A DNA stretch of 64,000 nucleotides, from assembly GCF_029962835.1 (NCBI RefSeq), contig NC_080583.1, positions 66,697,158-66,761,157 of the forward strand, in the 5' to 3' direction. Both the position numbers and the translations under genes were made by a program. How positions within the stretch are numbered: position 1 is the stretch's first letter; every line of letters begins with the position of its first letter. Below, in pieces: positions 1 through 11,035 of the stretch. The notes beneath the pieces were generated by a model. It saw nothing but the letters and a program-made list of their open reading frames with translations. It did not search any database and was not told the DNA's origin. Source of the stretch: Magnolia sinica (taxonomy: Eukaryota; Streptophyta; Magnoliopsida; Magnoliales; Magnoliaceae).

Positions 1-520
1 CATCGACTATTGATTTACGTACATGATGTACGATGGGTAGTCATTATGCAGTATGTAATGTGCTTCGCTAATGGCTAGCCTTTGCATGGGTGACAAGCCC
101 AACTGCCAACTGGATGAGCATCCTCAGGTCCATGATGCATTCACGCATCCATGCATATAATAAGACTACATTTTGTTATGTTTTGTATGCCTTGTTGCTT
201 TCATGTTATACTTGTCTAAGGCGGCGGTGTGTAATCTTGAGGAGAATTCACGCTGAACTGGCCACTCATCCATCAAATATATAACTGTACAGGTAGAGTA
301 GGTGGCCTAGATGATATGCATGTTCAAACTTGATGAGCAGTAGGGTACAAGTGCTCGGGATGCATGATTATATTTGCCAAGAGAAGCTGCACAATCTTAC
401 GGCTCAAATTTATATGCATTTTATTATTTCTCTTGTATAAATTATGTAATTCTTGTATTTATTATTGTGGAGACATTTATATGTATAAGTCATTATGGGC
501 AGCCGCTCATATATTCTGAA
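1..520. other. Unassigned AT-rich sequence, possibly an LTR tail
   Basis: No convincing coding region is visible; the frame at 90-284 has no recognisable domain. The stretch lies upstream of a gypsy pol tail, but that pol frame does not continue back through it. Either the polyprotein is interrupted here by another insertion or it is decayed beyond recognition. The part around 215-300 loosely resembles the distal part of gypsy LTRs seen elsewhere in the window, but the likeness is too weak for a call. Confidence 0.3.
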
Positions 521-775
521 TGTAATGCAAAATTTTTCATTATGTATGATTTGTCCATCTTCTACCTAAATGCTAACTCTGGTAAACTCAGATCTCGTTG
601 GACCGACCTATTCACTATTACTAATGTCTATCCTCATAGGGCCGTCGAGATTCAGAATCCAACGAATAACAATGTTTTCAAAGTGAATGGACATCGTTTA
701 AAACCTTTTATTCAGAAATTTGATTTAGAGGACATGTCTATACCTCTGATTGATCCTGTTTACCAGGATTGACCT
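520..775 (+). pseudogene. Ty3/gypsy pol C-terminal tail (integrase end), Athila-like
   Basis: The frame ending at the stop at 770-772 carries the C-terminal signature of plant Ty3/gypsy integrases: a basic GKLRSRW stretch, an ITNVYPHRAVEI segment and a final FKVNGHRLKPF block. In Athila/Tat elements this region follows the integrase core and ends the polyprotein. About 80 residues are recognisable. Residues upstream in the same frame (from 374) show no integrase core, so the protein is broken or interrupted. It is followed by about 1.1 kb of noncoding sequence, a polypurine tract and an LTR, the expected 3' order for a + strand element. The family assignment to Athila is from memory of the lineage; the gypsy origin is secure. 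Confidence 0.8.
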
Positions 776-1893
776 CCTAGTTTGATGGAGATGTAGTTAG
801 GTTTATTGCTTTCATAGGATTTATGACAAAGATAGTTTACTTTCCGCTTATCTAGTATTTGTGCTAACCCATCTTCGCATTAAGAACTTTGGAAGAGCTG
901 CAATTCACCTTCTTCAAGTACTACCTTTCCATCACTTATCCGTAATTTTCATTGTCTCATTTATATTGCATGGTTATATCTTTTACATTGAGGACAATGT
1001 AAATTTTAGGTTGGGGTGTGGATTAGGTAAATTAATAGTATTTTCTTAATTTCTGAGCAAAAATTTTGAAAATTTTCAATTTTTCAAATTCAAATTTTAT
1101 TTGAAAAATGATAATTTATGCATGTAAAGAATTTTTTGAGTATGATGATTAGATAGAGATTGAATTTTGAATTGTTGGAGTTTGATCAACTAAGAAGCTT
1201 ATCACTTACGGTTCTTGCACTCAATTGATTAAGAGGAAGTTTAAATATCATGTCAATCTAAGTCACAAGACACGTTCAAGTTGCTTTTTGTGAATTATAG
1301 TAGAATTTCTGGTTGTTAGAATGTGAATCACTGATAGATGTTGAGAATTGAGTCTGGAGAATTTTATCCACCTTAAAAGATGAAAAGAACCAATTAAAAA
1401 ATAGTGTGATCAACAAAAATGTCATGTATAATGAAAAGAGTGGAAAAGGTTAAAAAAAGAATAAAAAATTCTGAAAAGAATGAATAGTAAAAAAAAAGTG
1501 ACCGTCAATATAAAATCAAAAACTGAAAAAATAAGGAGAAAGGGATAAGTTCGGAATCAGTACTTGAGTTTTTAACTACTCTTGATAAGATGAACATGTC
1601 TAACATTATGAAATGATAGTATTCTTATGGGAAGTAATTTGATTTTCACTAAGCATATTAAAATACGTGATATAAGAATTTATGCTCTGAAGAAATTGAT
1701 AAAGAACCTAGTTGATTGACTACTTATGTAATTCTGCTCTAGGTTCTCAAAATCCCACTTTCTCGTCTTAATTTTACTCGTTCAGACTTGATTGCACAAA
1801 AGATAGTTTTCCAAAAAAGGCTTGAATATTGAGAATTGAGGTTTACTTCACGAATGTTTTGCTCGGGACTAGCAAAATGCTGGTTGGGGAGTG
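776..1893 (+). mobile_element. 3' noncoding region and polypurine tract of the + strand Athila-like element
   Basis: This long spacer between the pol stop and the 3' LTR contains, at about 985-1020, the ACATTGAGGACAATGT inverted motif followed by a GGTTGGGG run, which recurs upstream of the 3' LTR in many plant gypsy elements. The stretch ends in a purine-rich tract (about 1881-1893, GGTTGGGGAGTG) that directly abuts the LTR start TGTTGAG at 1894. The same sequence, diverged, occurs in inverted orientation at 4101-5110 in the nested element, so the two elements are related. No coding capacity is visible. Confidence 0.75.
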
Positions 1894-2621
1894 TGTTGAG
1901 TGTCAATTATTGCATATTCTTCCTTATTTATATCTTAATTTTATGATCATGATACTGCTTAATGGTATATTTTATACATGTTTGTGTTGCAAGGTGAATC
2001 TGAGAGTTTGAATTGAAAAGAATGCTAAAAAGCATAGATTTGATACTCAAGAATCACTTGAGTAAAGGAGGATTCTTAGAAGACCAAGAATGAAGAATTT
2101 ACATGCCAAAGATCGAAAACCAAGTATAAAGGATAAAGAAAGGACTTGAAAGAATGCAGAATCTTTAGTAGAAAACAGACAGGTTCGGTCCGACCGAATC
2201 CATGTTCAGTCCAACCGAAATCGCACAAAACAGTTAAATAGTCAATGATGAAATTCAGAAGCTAATTCGGTTTGACCAATAAACAATTCGGTCTGACCGA
2301 AACCTAATTCAGTCTGACCGAAATCGGACAACTGCTGAAATAGAATCCTTTCCAAGTTCAGACTCGACTTCAATCCGACCGAAGTCACCTTCGGTCCGAC
2401 CAATGCATAACGCAACTGCATAAATTGAGGTGGTTTCGCGATCAGATTGCAGAAATTCCTAGTTGGTGCGTTAGGTGGAGCTTCACAAGTATAAATAGGA
2501 GTCCCTAGGACATTCCTACATATCTTCTAAGGTTTAAGGAGTAGAGTAAAACCGTCAATAGTTTTTCTTCTTCTTCCTTAGTTGTTTTTATGCTTTTTTT
2601 AAGAGATTTTGGTTTAATTAT

Positions 2622-4100
2622 TATTCACAACCTCAAGTGTAGGGTCGCGATTTAGTAATAATCTCAATAAGACCGAGGTCGAATCCACAAGGACTAATCT
2701 TGTGTGTATTCTAAAAGCAATTAGAAGTAGAACTAGAAGAAGATCTAAATCTAAATTTGGAATTGTAAAGAGAGTAATTGTGAATTGTTTAACTAAAACT
2801 AGTCTTAATAGATGAGAGTTGTGAGGATTAGAAGTGATTCCATCATCCAACCATGCCTAGGAGACAATGGCAAACAACAGGATATATCAATCCCACAACC
2901 AATCATAAGAGAATTGTGAAGATTAGGAATGATTCCATCAGCCAACCATGCCTAAGGGATGATGGTGAACAACAGGACTTACTAATTTCACAGTCTCAAT
3001 TCAGGGAAAGAGGATATTCAAAGCAATTATAGATCTATTGTAATTTGAATCACAATAAACCATTAAACACTAAAAATGTTCCTTAATAAAGAACTAGAAT
3101 CCATGAGGTTCAATATAAACATGAATCAAAGCAAAGCAAACATCTCAATCATGATACAAGCTTCACCTCTTAGCCCTAGCTAAGAGGTTTAGCCAACCAT
3201 AGACATGATTGGATCTAAAATCCTCAAAGAAAGCATAAAAAACTAAGAAGAAGGGAAGAAAAAACTCTTGAATGATGGCTTCACCCCTTTGCTCTGCTCC
3301 TCCAAACCCTAAATATCCCAAAAAGTCCATAGGAAACCCATTTATAGCTTTCCCTATCCGGATTCGTAAAACCGACTTAATTTACGCAGTCCGCATAACT
3401 CTACGTAACTCGTTCTATGACATCGAACGTCTTTCGATGTCATTGAAGGGTGTTTAAATTTCGAAAGTCGTGCCTTTACGCACTGTGTAACTTTTCTTGT
3501 GTCATCGAACCTTCCTTCAATGTCATTAAGAAGTCATTCGATGTCATCGAAGGATTTTTGATCCATCGAGAATGTGCCTAAAACAATCCAGCAAGTTGCT
3601 TTAGAATTCTTTAATAAATTCGATGCCATCGAACAGACTTCGAAGTCATCGAGCAGTTCTTCGATGTCATCGAGAGAGGCTTTGTGTAATTGAAAACTGC
3701 ACTCAGTATGTCCAACGACTAACTTGATTTTCATGTAAACATTTGATGTCATCGACCTATGTTTAATGTCATCGAATAGTGGCTTTAATGTCATTGAATG
3801 GTGGTCGATGACATAGACAATGAAGTGAATTTTAACACTTTGTTCTTTCGACTTCCTTCCTTCTCCACTTAGTTTTCTTAAATCTTGGGGTCTTGAAATC
3901 TTTCATCTTGGTCTCCAATGATCCATTCTTTGCCTTGACAATTCTTGAGCCATAAATCCATGCTTTTAGCATTCTTTTCAATCCAAGCTCTTGAACTCAC
4001 CTTGCAACAAAAATATGTATAAAATGTACCATTAATCATTATAATATTTATAAAACCATAATATAAATGGGGAAAAATATTCAATATTTGAGTCTCAACA
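2622..4100 (-). repeat. 3' LTR of the non-autonomous element
   Basis: Read on the minus strand it begins TGTTGAGACTC at 4100 and ends at 2622; the last bases, GTGAATA, differ from the usual GTGAACA by one change. Length is 1479 bp. It keeps a block at about 3260-3480 that is shortened in the partner LTR and lacks about 150 bp present in the partner at about 7650-7800. A cluster of TTCGATGTCATCGAA-like palindromes lies at about 3415-3810. Confidence 0.85.
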
Positions 4101-4113
4101 CACTCCCCAACCC
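4101..4113 (-). other. Polypurine tract of the non-autonomous element
   Basis: On the minus strand this reads GGGTTGGGGAGTG and abuts the LTR start TGTTGAG. It matches the tract at 1881-1893 ahead of the + strand LTR. Such tracts prime plus-strand DNA synthesis during reverse transcription. Confidence 0.7.
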
Positions 4114-5110
4114 GCATTTTGCTAGTCTTGAGCAAAACATGCATAAAATAATCTTCAATTCTCAATGTTCAAAACCTTTTTTCAGAAAACAATCTTTTTT
4201 GCAATCAAGTATGAATGAGTGGAAATAAGGTGAGAAAGTGGGATTTTGAAAACCTAGAGCCGAATCATATAAGCAATCAATCAAATAGGTTCTTTATTGA
4301 TTAAATCAGGGCATAAGTTCATATATCAAGTTTTTCAATATGCTCAATGAAAATCAACTTACTTCTCATAAGAGTACTATTCTTTCATAATGTTAACCAT
4401 GTTCATCATATCAAGAATAGTTTAAAATTTTAAGTACCGATTCCGAACTTATCCCCTTCTCCTTTTTTCAATTTTTTATTTTATATCGACGATCACTCTT
4501 ATTCATTCTTTTTCAAACTTTTACATTCTTTTCAAAGACATTTTCATTCTCTTTAAAGATTTTTTTTTCATTATTTTTCATCATTCATGACCTTTTTTGT
4601 TGATCTCTTTTTTTAAAAAAAACTATTTTTTCATCTTTTAAGGTGGATAAAATTCTCCAGACTCAATCCTCAACATCTATCAATGATTCACATACTAATA
4701 CTAACAATTAGAAATTCTAGCACACTCCCGAGAAAGCAAATTTAGCATGTCTTCATGATTTGAATCATTTGAGTGCAAGAACTTAGAAGATAGATTACTT
4801 AGTTGATCAAACTCCAACAATTCAGAATTCAATCTCTATCTTATCGTACTCAAAACATTCTTAAGTACACAAACCACTTTCCAAACAAGTTTTAAATTTG
4901 AAAAATTGAAGAATTTTAAAATTTTTGCCCATAAACTAAGAAAACACTGATTAGTTTACCTAATCCACACCTCCAACCTAAAATTTACATTGTCCTTAAT
5001 GTAAAAGAAGTAAGCATGAAGAAAGGAAGTAATGATGGAAAGATAGTACCTGGAGGAAGGAAATTTGAAACTTTTCCACAAATCTTAGCATAAAATGGGT
5101 TAGCACAAAA
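4114..5110 (-). mobile_element. 3' noncoding internal region of the non-autonomous element
   Basis: This is the inverted, diverged counterpart of 776-1893, including the ACATTNAGGACAATGT motif at about 4985-5005 and the T-rich and A-rich tracts. No coding capacity is visible. The homology shows that this element shares its 3' end with the autonomous-type element whose LTR it entered. Confidence 0.7.
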
Positions 5111-5601
5111 AACTAAACAATTGAAAGTAAACTATCCTGGTCCTAAATCATATGAAAGCAATAAACCTAAACTAGGAAAGCATGGGAAAGTTACTCAGTC
5201 ATGCAGCAAGGTTCCTCCTCCAGCCAGTATTTTGATAAATTCCTCAGTAGGTTTCTTAACAAGATCATCTAAAAGCCCCTTTTACAATATGCTCGGATTC
5301 CCTGGAGCATAAATTTTCAGAGAAATTTATGCACCTTAGCATAAGGTTTCCTTTTAATCTACTGAGGTGTCCAAAGTATATATGATTCACCTGTAACAGA
5401 AAAAGTTTCAATGTTAGTACACCATGGTGAATCAAAGACTACAAGTAGATGACATTTAGAAAAATTCTCAGTAGGTGGTGTAGTCTCAACACACTCTGAA
5501 GTTTTAGACTTCAGTTCAATTTTCAGTTCCTCCTCGTTTAATGGTAAACATTAAGGTATGGGGGGAGGGGGGGTATGAGGTTCTTCAGAATAAGGGTTCT
5601 C

Positions 5602-7195
5602 TCAGTCAATAACAACTACTGAGGTATTGTCTTGTAAGGCATCCACTATATCTTGTATCATGGGATCGTTTGAATTTACAAAGTGTGCCAAACAATTTTC
5701 TAGAGAGTTGAGAGATTCAGTTGAGAGGGACTCATTCTCCATATTGAAGTCTATGATGATCTGCCCAAGGATTCCATCGTCTTCGAAAGTGGATGGAAAC
5801 ATGTTCTCTTGCTCTTCATATTGGTGAGAATAAATCATCACTGGATGTATCTTACCTTGCTTTACATAGGTAGATTGAGGATCAGTAGGTGAAGCATTGA
5901 TGTGAAGATTTTGTTCAATGATACTACTCAATGGAGGCATTGAATCGTCAAGAGTGTAAAGCTCAGATGGTGGCCTCAATGAGGTGGTTTCAAATTCCAG
6001 ACTCATATCGAGCAAATCGTCCATCTCCCTAATCAAATCATCATTTAATTTAAGGGAGTGGTCTAAACACACCTCACAAGAGTTGGAAGGGTCGGTTGAA
6101 AGGGGCTCATCCTCCGTATTTAAATCAGACATGTCAGATGGGTGGAGTAAATCCTTATGGCCGACCACTTCCTGATCATTGACATGGGCCAAACTTGAGA
6201 TCGATTCCAAGGGTATTTGGGTTGTACATTCATGATTATCATCCCAATACTCATCATCTTCTAATTCAGTATAGTTCACAAGTGGGATGGGATCGCTTTC
6301 CTCAAATTGTGTTTCTAGGTTGGGTTGAGGCTTGATTAAACTAGCATCTTCCTCCTCATTGAAACCAAGTGTGTCAGTATCTCTATATTTGAAAACTAAC
6401 AGTGTCTCTTGATCATTCCTTTAGATGGTCATTGAGATTGACTCTTCAAGAAATTGAACCATGTGCTCATTAATAGAATTCAACTCCTTATTCTCAATTT
6501 CAGTATCTTCTGCAAGTGAGTTTGGATCACTCTCCTTGCATTGTGTTTCTTAATTGGGTTAAGACTAGTATGACCTAGCCTCTTCCTCCTCATTGAGGTG
6601 CGGCTGAATTCTTTGCATTAAAGATATGAGCGATTCACATGATGTTCTAATGGCAGCGAATGATCGTGTGACATATTCGTTGAATTGTTCTTGAGCATCT
6701 ATGTATTTCTGAATTGACTCCTACTGGATTGTTTCTGGTTCAATCACATAAGTAGAGAATCCAAGGGAGTAGTCATTAAAATCAATTGGTGGTTCATCTC
6801 CCCAATGCTGATGTTTCCACTAATCATAGTCATACGGGTCATAGGCCGGAGAGCTTGATGGTTGTTGGTACACATTAACACCCGTAATGTAATCTTGCAT
6901 TGTTTTCTTCTTGTCTGATGGGTGATAGTAGTTCTCATCCCAATAATCACGATGACCCCAATAATCACGTATTGTTCTCTTAATTGATGGAGTGTGATTA
7001 TTCTCCCACCTATAATCACTGAAGGACTTCTTAACCGGTGGTGCATTATATTCCGGTCAGTTCTCGATGATGGTTTCAGAAAAATTTTGAGATGTAGGTT
7101 ATTTCCTAACATAATTATCTGACAGCCCTTCACAATATCTCGCACTTTCTAGAACTAACTCAGCATACTGACGTTCTCACTCTTGTATATACATG
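5602..7195 (-). pseudogene. Decayed acidic gag-like ORF of the non-autonomous element
   Basis: On the minus strand a single reading frame can be followed from about 7193 down to 5602 through several in-frame stops. The longest intact part is 225 codons (6279-5602). The product is rich in Asp, Glu, Asn and Ser; its upstream part is rich in Tyr, Arg and His with repeated short RDYW/DYRW-like segments. No zinc knuckle, protease or polymerase motif is present. Its position directly after the primer-binding site and leader suggests the gag slot of the element, but I do not recognise the family with certainty. The acidic C-terminal half could be a lineage-specific protein. Confidence 0.55.
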
Positions 7196-7451
7196 GTAAA
7201 ACCCTAATTCGAAATCTAATTCTAAAAAAAATAAAAGAAAATCCTACAGCAATATGGAGAGTAAGTAGAGAAGACGTCAGACGAAAGTTACCAGATTAGA
7301 GAGTTCTATGTTAGGAACCTACAAAACAGAAAGCAATGCTAGTTTGTAAAACAAAGCGGAAAAATTCCTAACCTAAAAATAAAACAAAAAGTTGACCATA
7401 ATCTTAATCTAATTCTAAAACTAATTAATCTCAAAAAAATGCAACCGTTAG

Positions 7452-7470
7452 TCCTAGGCAACAATGCCAA
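7452..7470 (-). other. Primer-binding site (decayed, tRNA-Asp type)
   Basis: Read on the minus strand a few bases inside the 5' LTR, the sequence is TTGGCATTGTTGCCTAGGA. It resembles the TTGGCGCCGTTGCCGGGGA site known from Athila-type elements, which pairs with the 3' end of tRNA-Asp. Most differences are C-to-T or G-to-A changes, as expected after methylation-driven decay. Confidence 0.6.
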
Positions 7471-7475
7471 AAACT

Positions 7476-8956
7476 TGTTCACAACCTCAAGTGTAGGGGC
7501 GCGATGTAGTAATAATCTCGGTAAGACCGAGGTCGAATCCACGGGGACTAATCTTGTATGTATTCTGAAAGCAACTAGAAGTAGAACTAGAAGAGGATCT
7601 AAATCAAAATTTGGAATTGTAGTGAGATCAATTGTGAATTGTTTAACTAAAACTTGTAAATTCAAAGGTTGGAACTAGGGTTCCAAGGATCCACTTGTAG
7701 CAATTGAGAAGCTACCTTGCATGATTCAAAAGATCCAACTGGAATGAGAGTCCTATCTTATCCAGCTGGAGAAAGAAGAGACGGTTAAATCTCTGAACTT
7801 CTCATGAACCTAGTCTTAACAGATAAGAGTTGTGAGGATTAGAAGTGATTCTATCACCCAACCATGCCTAGGAGAGAATGGCAAACAACAAGATATACCA
7901 ATCCCACAACCAATCATAGGAGAATTGTGAAGATTAGGAATGATTCCTCAGCCAACCATGCCCAAGAGGCGATGGTGAAAAATAAGACTTACTAATTTCA
8001 CAATCTCAATTCAGGGAAAGAAGATATTCAAAGCAATTGCAGATCCATTATAATTTGAGTCACAACAAACCATTAAACACTAAAAATATTCCTTAATAAA
8101 TAACTAGAACTCATGAGATTCAATAAAAACATGAATCAAAATAAAGCAAATATCACAATCACACTACAAGCTTCACCTCGTAGCTAAGAGGTTTAGCCAA
8201 CTATAGACATAATTGGATCTAAAATCTTCAAAGAAAGCATCAAAAACTAGGAAGAAGGAAAGAAGAAACTCTTAGGTGACGGCTCCACCCCTTTGCTCTG
8301 CTCCTCCAAGCCCTAAATATCCCAAAAAGTCCTTAGAAAAACCATATTTATGGCTTTGCGTAACTACATAACTTTTCTGCACTTCGTAAGTTCTTATGTC
8401 ATTGAACCTTCTTTCGATGTCTTCGAGAAGTCCTTCGATCCATCGAGAATGTGCCCAAAACAGTCTAGCAAGTTGCTTCAGAATTCTTCAATAAATTCAA
8501 TGCCATCGAACAGACTTCGATGTCATCGAGCAGTTCTTCGATGTCATCGAGAGAGGCTTCAAGTAATCGAAAACTGCACTCAATATGTCCAGCGACCAAC
8601 TCGATTTTCATGTAAAAATTTGATGTCATCGAACAGTGGCTTCGATGTCATTGAATGGTGGTATATGACACAGACAATGAAGTGAATTTCAGTACTTTTT
8701 TCTTTCGATTTCCTTCCTTCTCCACTTGGTTTTCTTGAATCTTGGGGTCTTGAAATCTTCTATCTTGGTTTTCAAAGATCCATTCTTTGCCTTAGCAATT
8801 CTTAAGCCTTAAATCATGCTTTAAGCATTCTTTTCAATCCAAGCTCTTAAACTCACCTTGCAACAAAAACATGTATAAAATATACCATTAAGCATTATCA
8901 TATTCATAAAACTAAGATATACATGGGAGAAAATATGCAATATTTGAGTCTCAACA
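7476..8956 (-). repeat. 5' LTR of the non-autonomous element
   Basis: It reads TGTTGAGACTC from 8956 and ends GTTGTGAACA at 7476, 1481 bp. It is clearly homologous to 2622-4100 but with many substitutions and two reciprocal indels, so insertion is not recent. Palindromic TTCGATGTCATCGAA-like units lie at about 8395-8660. Confidence 0.85.
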
Positions 8957-9618
8957 ATTATGTCTATGGTTAACTAAAGCTCTTTAATAGGGCTAAGAGG
9001 TGAAGCTTGTAGCGTGATTGAGATGTTTACTTTACTTTGATTCTTGTTTTTATTGAACTCCATTGATTTCTAGTTGATTGTAAGGAATATTTTCAGTTTT
9101 CTATAATTTGTTGTGACATAATTTGTTGTGACTCAAATTATAATAGACGTTGCGATAGCTTTGAATATCTTCTTTTCCTACTTAAGATTGTAGAATTAGT
9201 AAATCCTGTTGTTTGCCATCGTATCCGGGGCATGGTTGGGTGATGGATTCCCTTACAAACCTTCACAATTCTCCTTCATTGAGGCTAGTTCAATGAGAAG
9301 TTCAGAGATTTGATCATCTCTTCCTCTAACTAGATAAGATAGGACTCTGATTCTAGTTGTGTTTCCTGAATTGAGTAAGGTAGCATCTCAATTGCTACAA
9401 GTGGATCCTTGGCACCCTAGTTCACACCTTTAAATTTACAAGTTTCAATTACAATAATCACAATTATTCTCTCTACTATTTCAGATTTAGATTTAGATCT
9501 TCTTCTAGTTCTACTTCTAGTTATTTTTAGAAATGTACAAGATTAGTCCCTGTGGATTCGACCTCAGTCTCACTGAGATTATTACTACGTCGCGACCTTA
9601 CACTTGGTGTTGTGAACA

Positions 9619-11035
9619 AATGATAGGCTAGATTGGGGTATTGTGGGTTCCATTTGTCGACAATGATTATGATATTATGCATTCCATCTCGTCTATTGAT
9701 GTTGTTGCGATTGTCCCCATTGAGTGGCAAATGGCATGCCTTCGGTAGAGGCGACAAGATTATCTTCTTCCATTGGATGGGGGTAAATAACACTTTTGTC
9801 ACCATTCTTGTATCTAATAGGCCTTCCTTCCACTATTAGCTGTACCGAGGAGGCCCGATGAGTCCATCAAAGGGAGATCATCCCAGTCCTTATTTCATAT
9901 TCGAGTTGTTCTCCAACGCGGATGAATTAGGTAAAGTTGGCATACAGATACGAGACAAGGTAGCCAAAGATACTCAGGTTTGTCGAATGGACGATTATAG
10001 AGATTTTCTCCTCCTCGTCGATGGGTGTCTTCATTCTAACAACCATGGTCGGCCACTATCCAATATAGTTGATAAAGACTCATCATCCATTTGCCTTAAG
10101 GAAGCAAGATTTTCCCTTCTGGGTGTTAAGTTGAGATTGTATGTGAAACGGTCAATAAATGCTTAAGAAAGTTGTTTCCAAGTTTTGATTGGATAATAGT
10201 CCAATGGCGTGTACCAATATAATGCGTCTCATTTCAAGGACTTCTGAAACAGACGGATCAATGCTCCTTCATTGCTTATCACGGCATTAAGCTCTCCACA
10301 GAATGCTCTCAAGTGGTCTAAAGGTACCTTTGTGTCAAGAAAGAGACAAAGGTCCCTAAACTTGGTGGATGGAAGATCCACCCCCTATTGCTTCTGCAGC
10401 TTCCTCTTCATCTCTCGTATTTACTCTTGAAATTGTTTAATTTCAGATGTACTGGATGAGAGGATTTTTCCCCTAGCTCGGTCTGGATTGCCCCCTCTCA
10501 TAGTAATTTGCATTGTGGATGCTAACTCTTACTTGGAGGAGGTTGGACCTGGCAATTACTCCCATTATAAAAAGTTTGTTGAATTAGGACTAGGAAAGGA
10601 GACTGTGAAGAAACCTTGGTTGTGGGACAATATTGAAATTGACTAGAATTCTTGTTAGGAGGAGGATGTTGGAATTGATTGGGAATGCGTAAAGTGATTG
10701 GAAATGGTTCCCATTTGTGGGAAGATATTGGAAGAAACGCCCTAAGGTGAAAGGTTGTTCTAGTTGAAGGTCTCTGTAAGTCCTGCATGGATCTTGATGA
10801 CCGTGGTTGGATTGTATTGGAGGTTGAAAGAGGCGGAAGAGATGGTGGTCGTTGTTGTCGTGCTGGGCCATCTTGGAGGTTTTATGTACATATTTCTTGC
10901 ACATATCGGCGAAGCATTTCTTATATGATCTTTGTATTTCAAGTTAGATCCTAGATACAGGAGACCGACATTGGTTTTGCCAAATGTGTCAGTGGGGGAA
11001 AAGCCTTCTTCGTGGTTGGCCATGGCCATTTAAGA
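9619..11035 (-). pseudogene. Decayed Ty3/gypsy gag on the minus strand
   Basis: Translation of the minus strand over about 10480-10060 gives a recognisable retrotransposon gag domain: an FRDLCLFLD segment, LRAFCGELN, an IRLFQKSL block, LYWYTPLD, TWKQLS and FTYNLNLTPRRENLASLRQ. These correspond to the capsid-type retrotrans_gag family. In-frame stops at two places and a frameshift near 10070 break it; the frame resumes with an INYIG-WPTMVVRMKTPID region down to about 9850. Upstream on the minus strand (11029-10520) is a Pro/Gln/Asn-rich stretch, typical of the N-terminal part of gag proteins in the Tat/Ogre group. Downstream, the polyprotein is cut off by the Athila-like LTR ending at 9618. 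Confidence 0.7.

Larger units (their letters stand above)
2622..8956 (-). mobile_element. Complete non-autonomous Athila-like LTR retrotransposon
   Basis: The 6.3-kb element lies on the minus strand with two LTRs of nearly equal length (7476-8956 upstream, 2622-4100 downstream in its own orientation). It has a perfect 5-bp target duplication ATTAT at 2617-2621 and 8957-8961, a primer-binding site just inside the 5' LTR and a polypurine tract next to the 3' LTR. The internal region is only about 3.4 kb. It encodes no protease, reverse transcriptase, RNase H or integrase that I can find, only a decayed gag-like frame. It would therefore need enzymes from an autonomous relative, such as the family of its host LTR. 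It sits in opposite orientation inside the LTR of that relative. Confidence 0.9.
1894..9618 (+). mobile_element. 3' LTR of the + strand Athila-like element, split by a nested retrotransposon
   Basis: The LTR begins TGTTGAGTGTC at 1894 and ends GTTGTGAACA at 9618. It exists as two pieces, 1894-2621 and 8962-9618, about 1.38 kb together. Join points were set by aligning to the intact relative at 57931-59265: the sequence before 2621 and after 8962 runs continuously into the homologous segment around 58530-58560. Between the pieces sits a complete minus-strand element flanked by ATTAT on both sides. A block of imperfect palindromes (TTCGGTCNGACCGAA type) lies at about 2180-2410. The 5' half of the parent element is outside the window, so its own target duplication cannot be tested. 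Confidence 0.85.
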
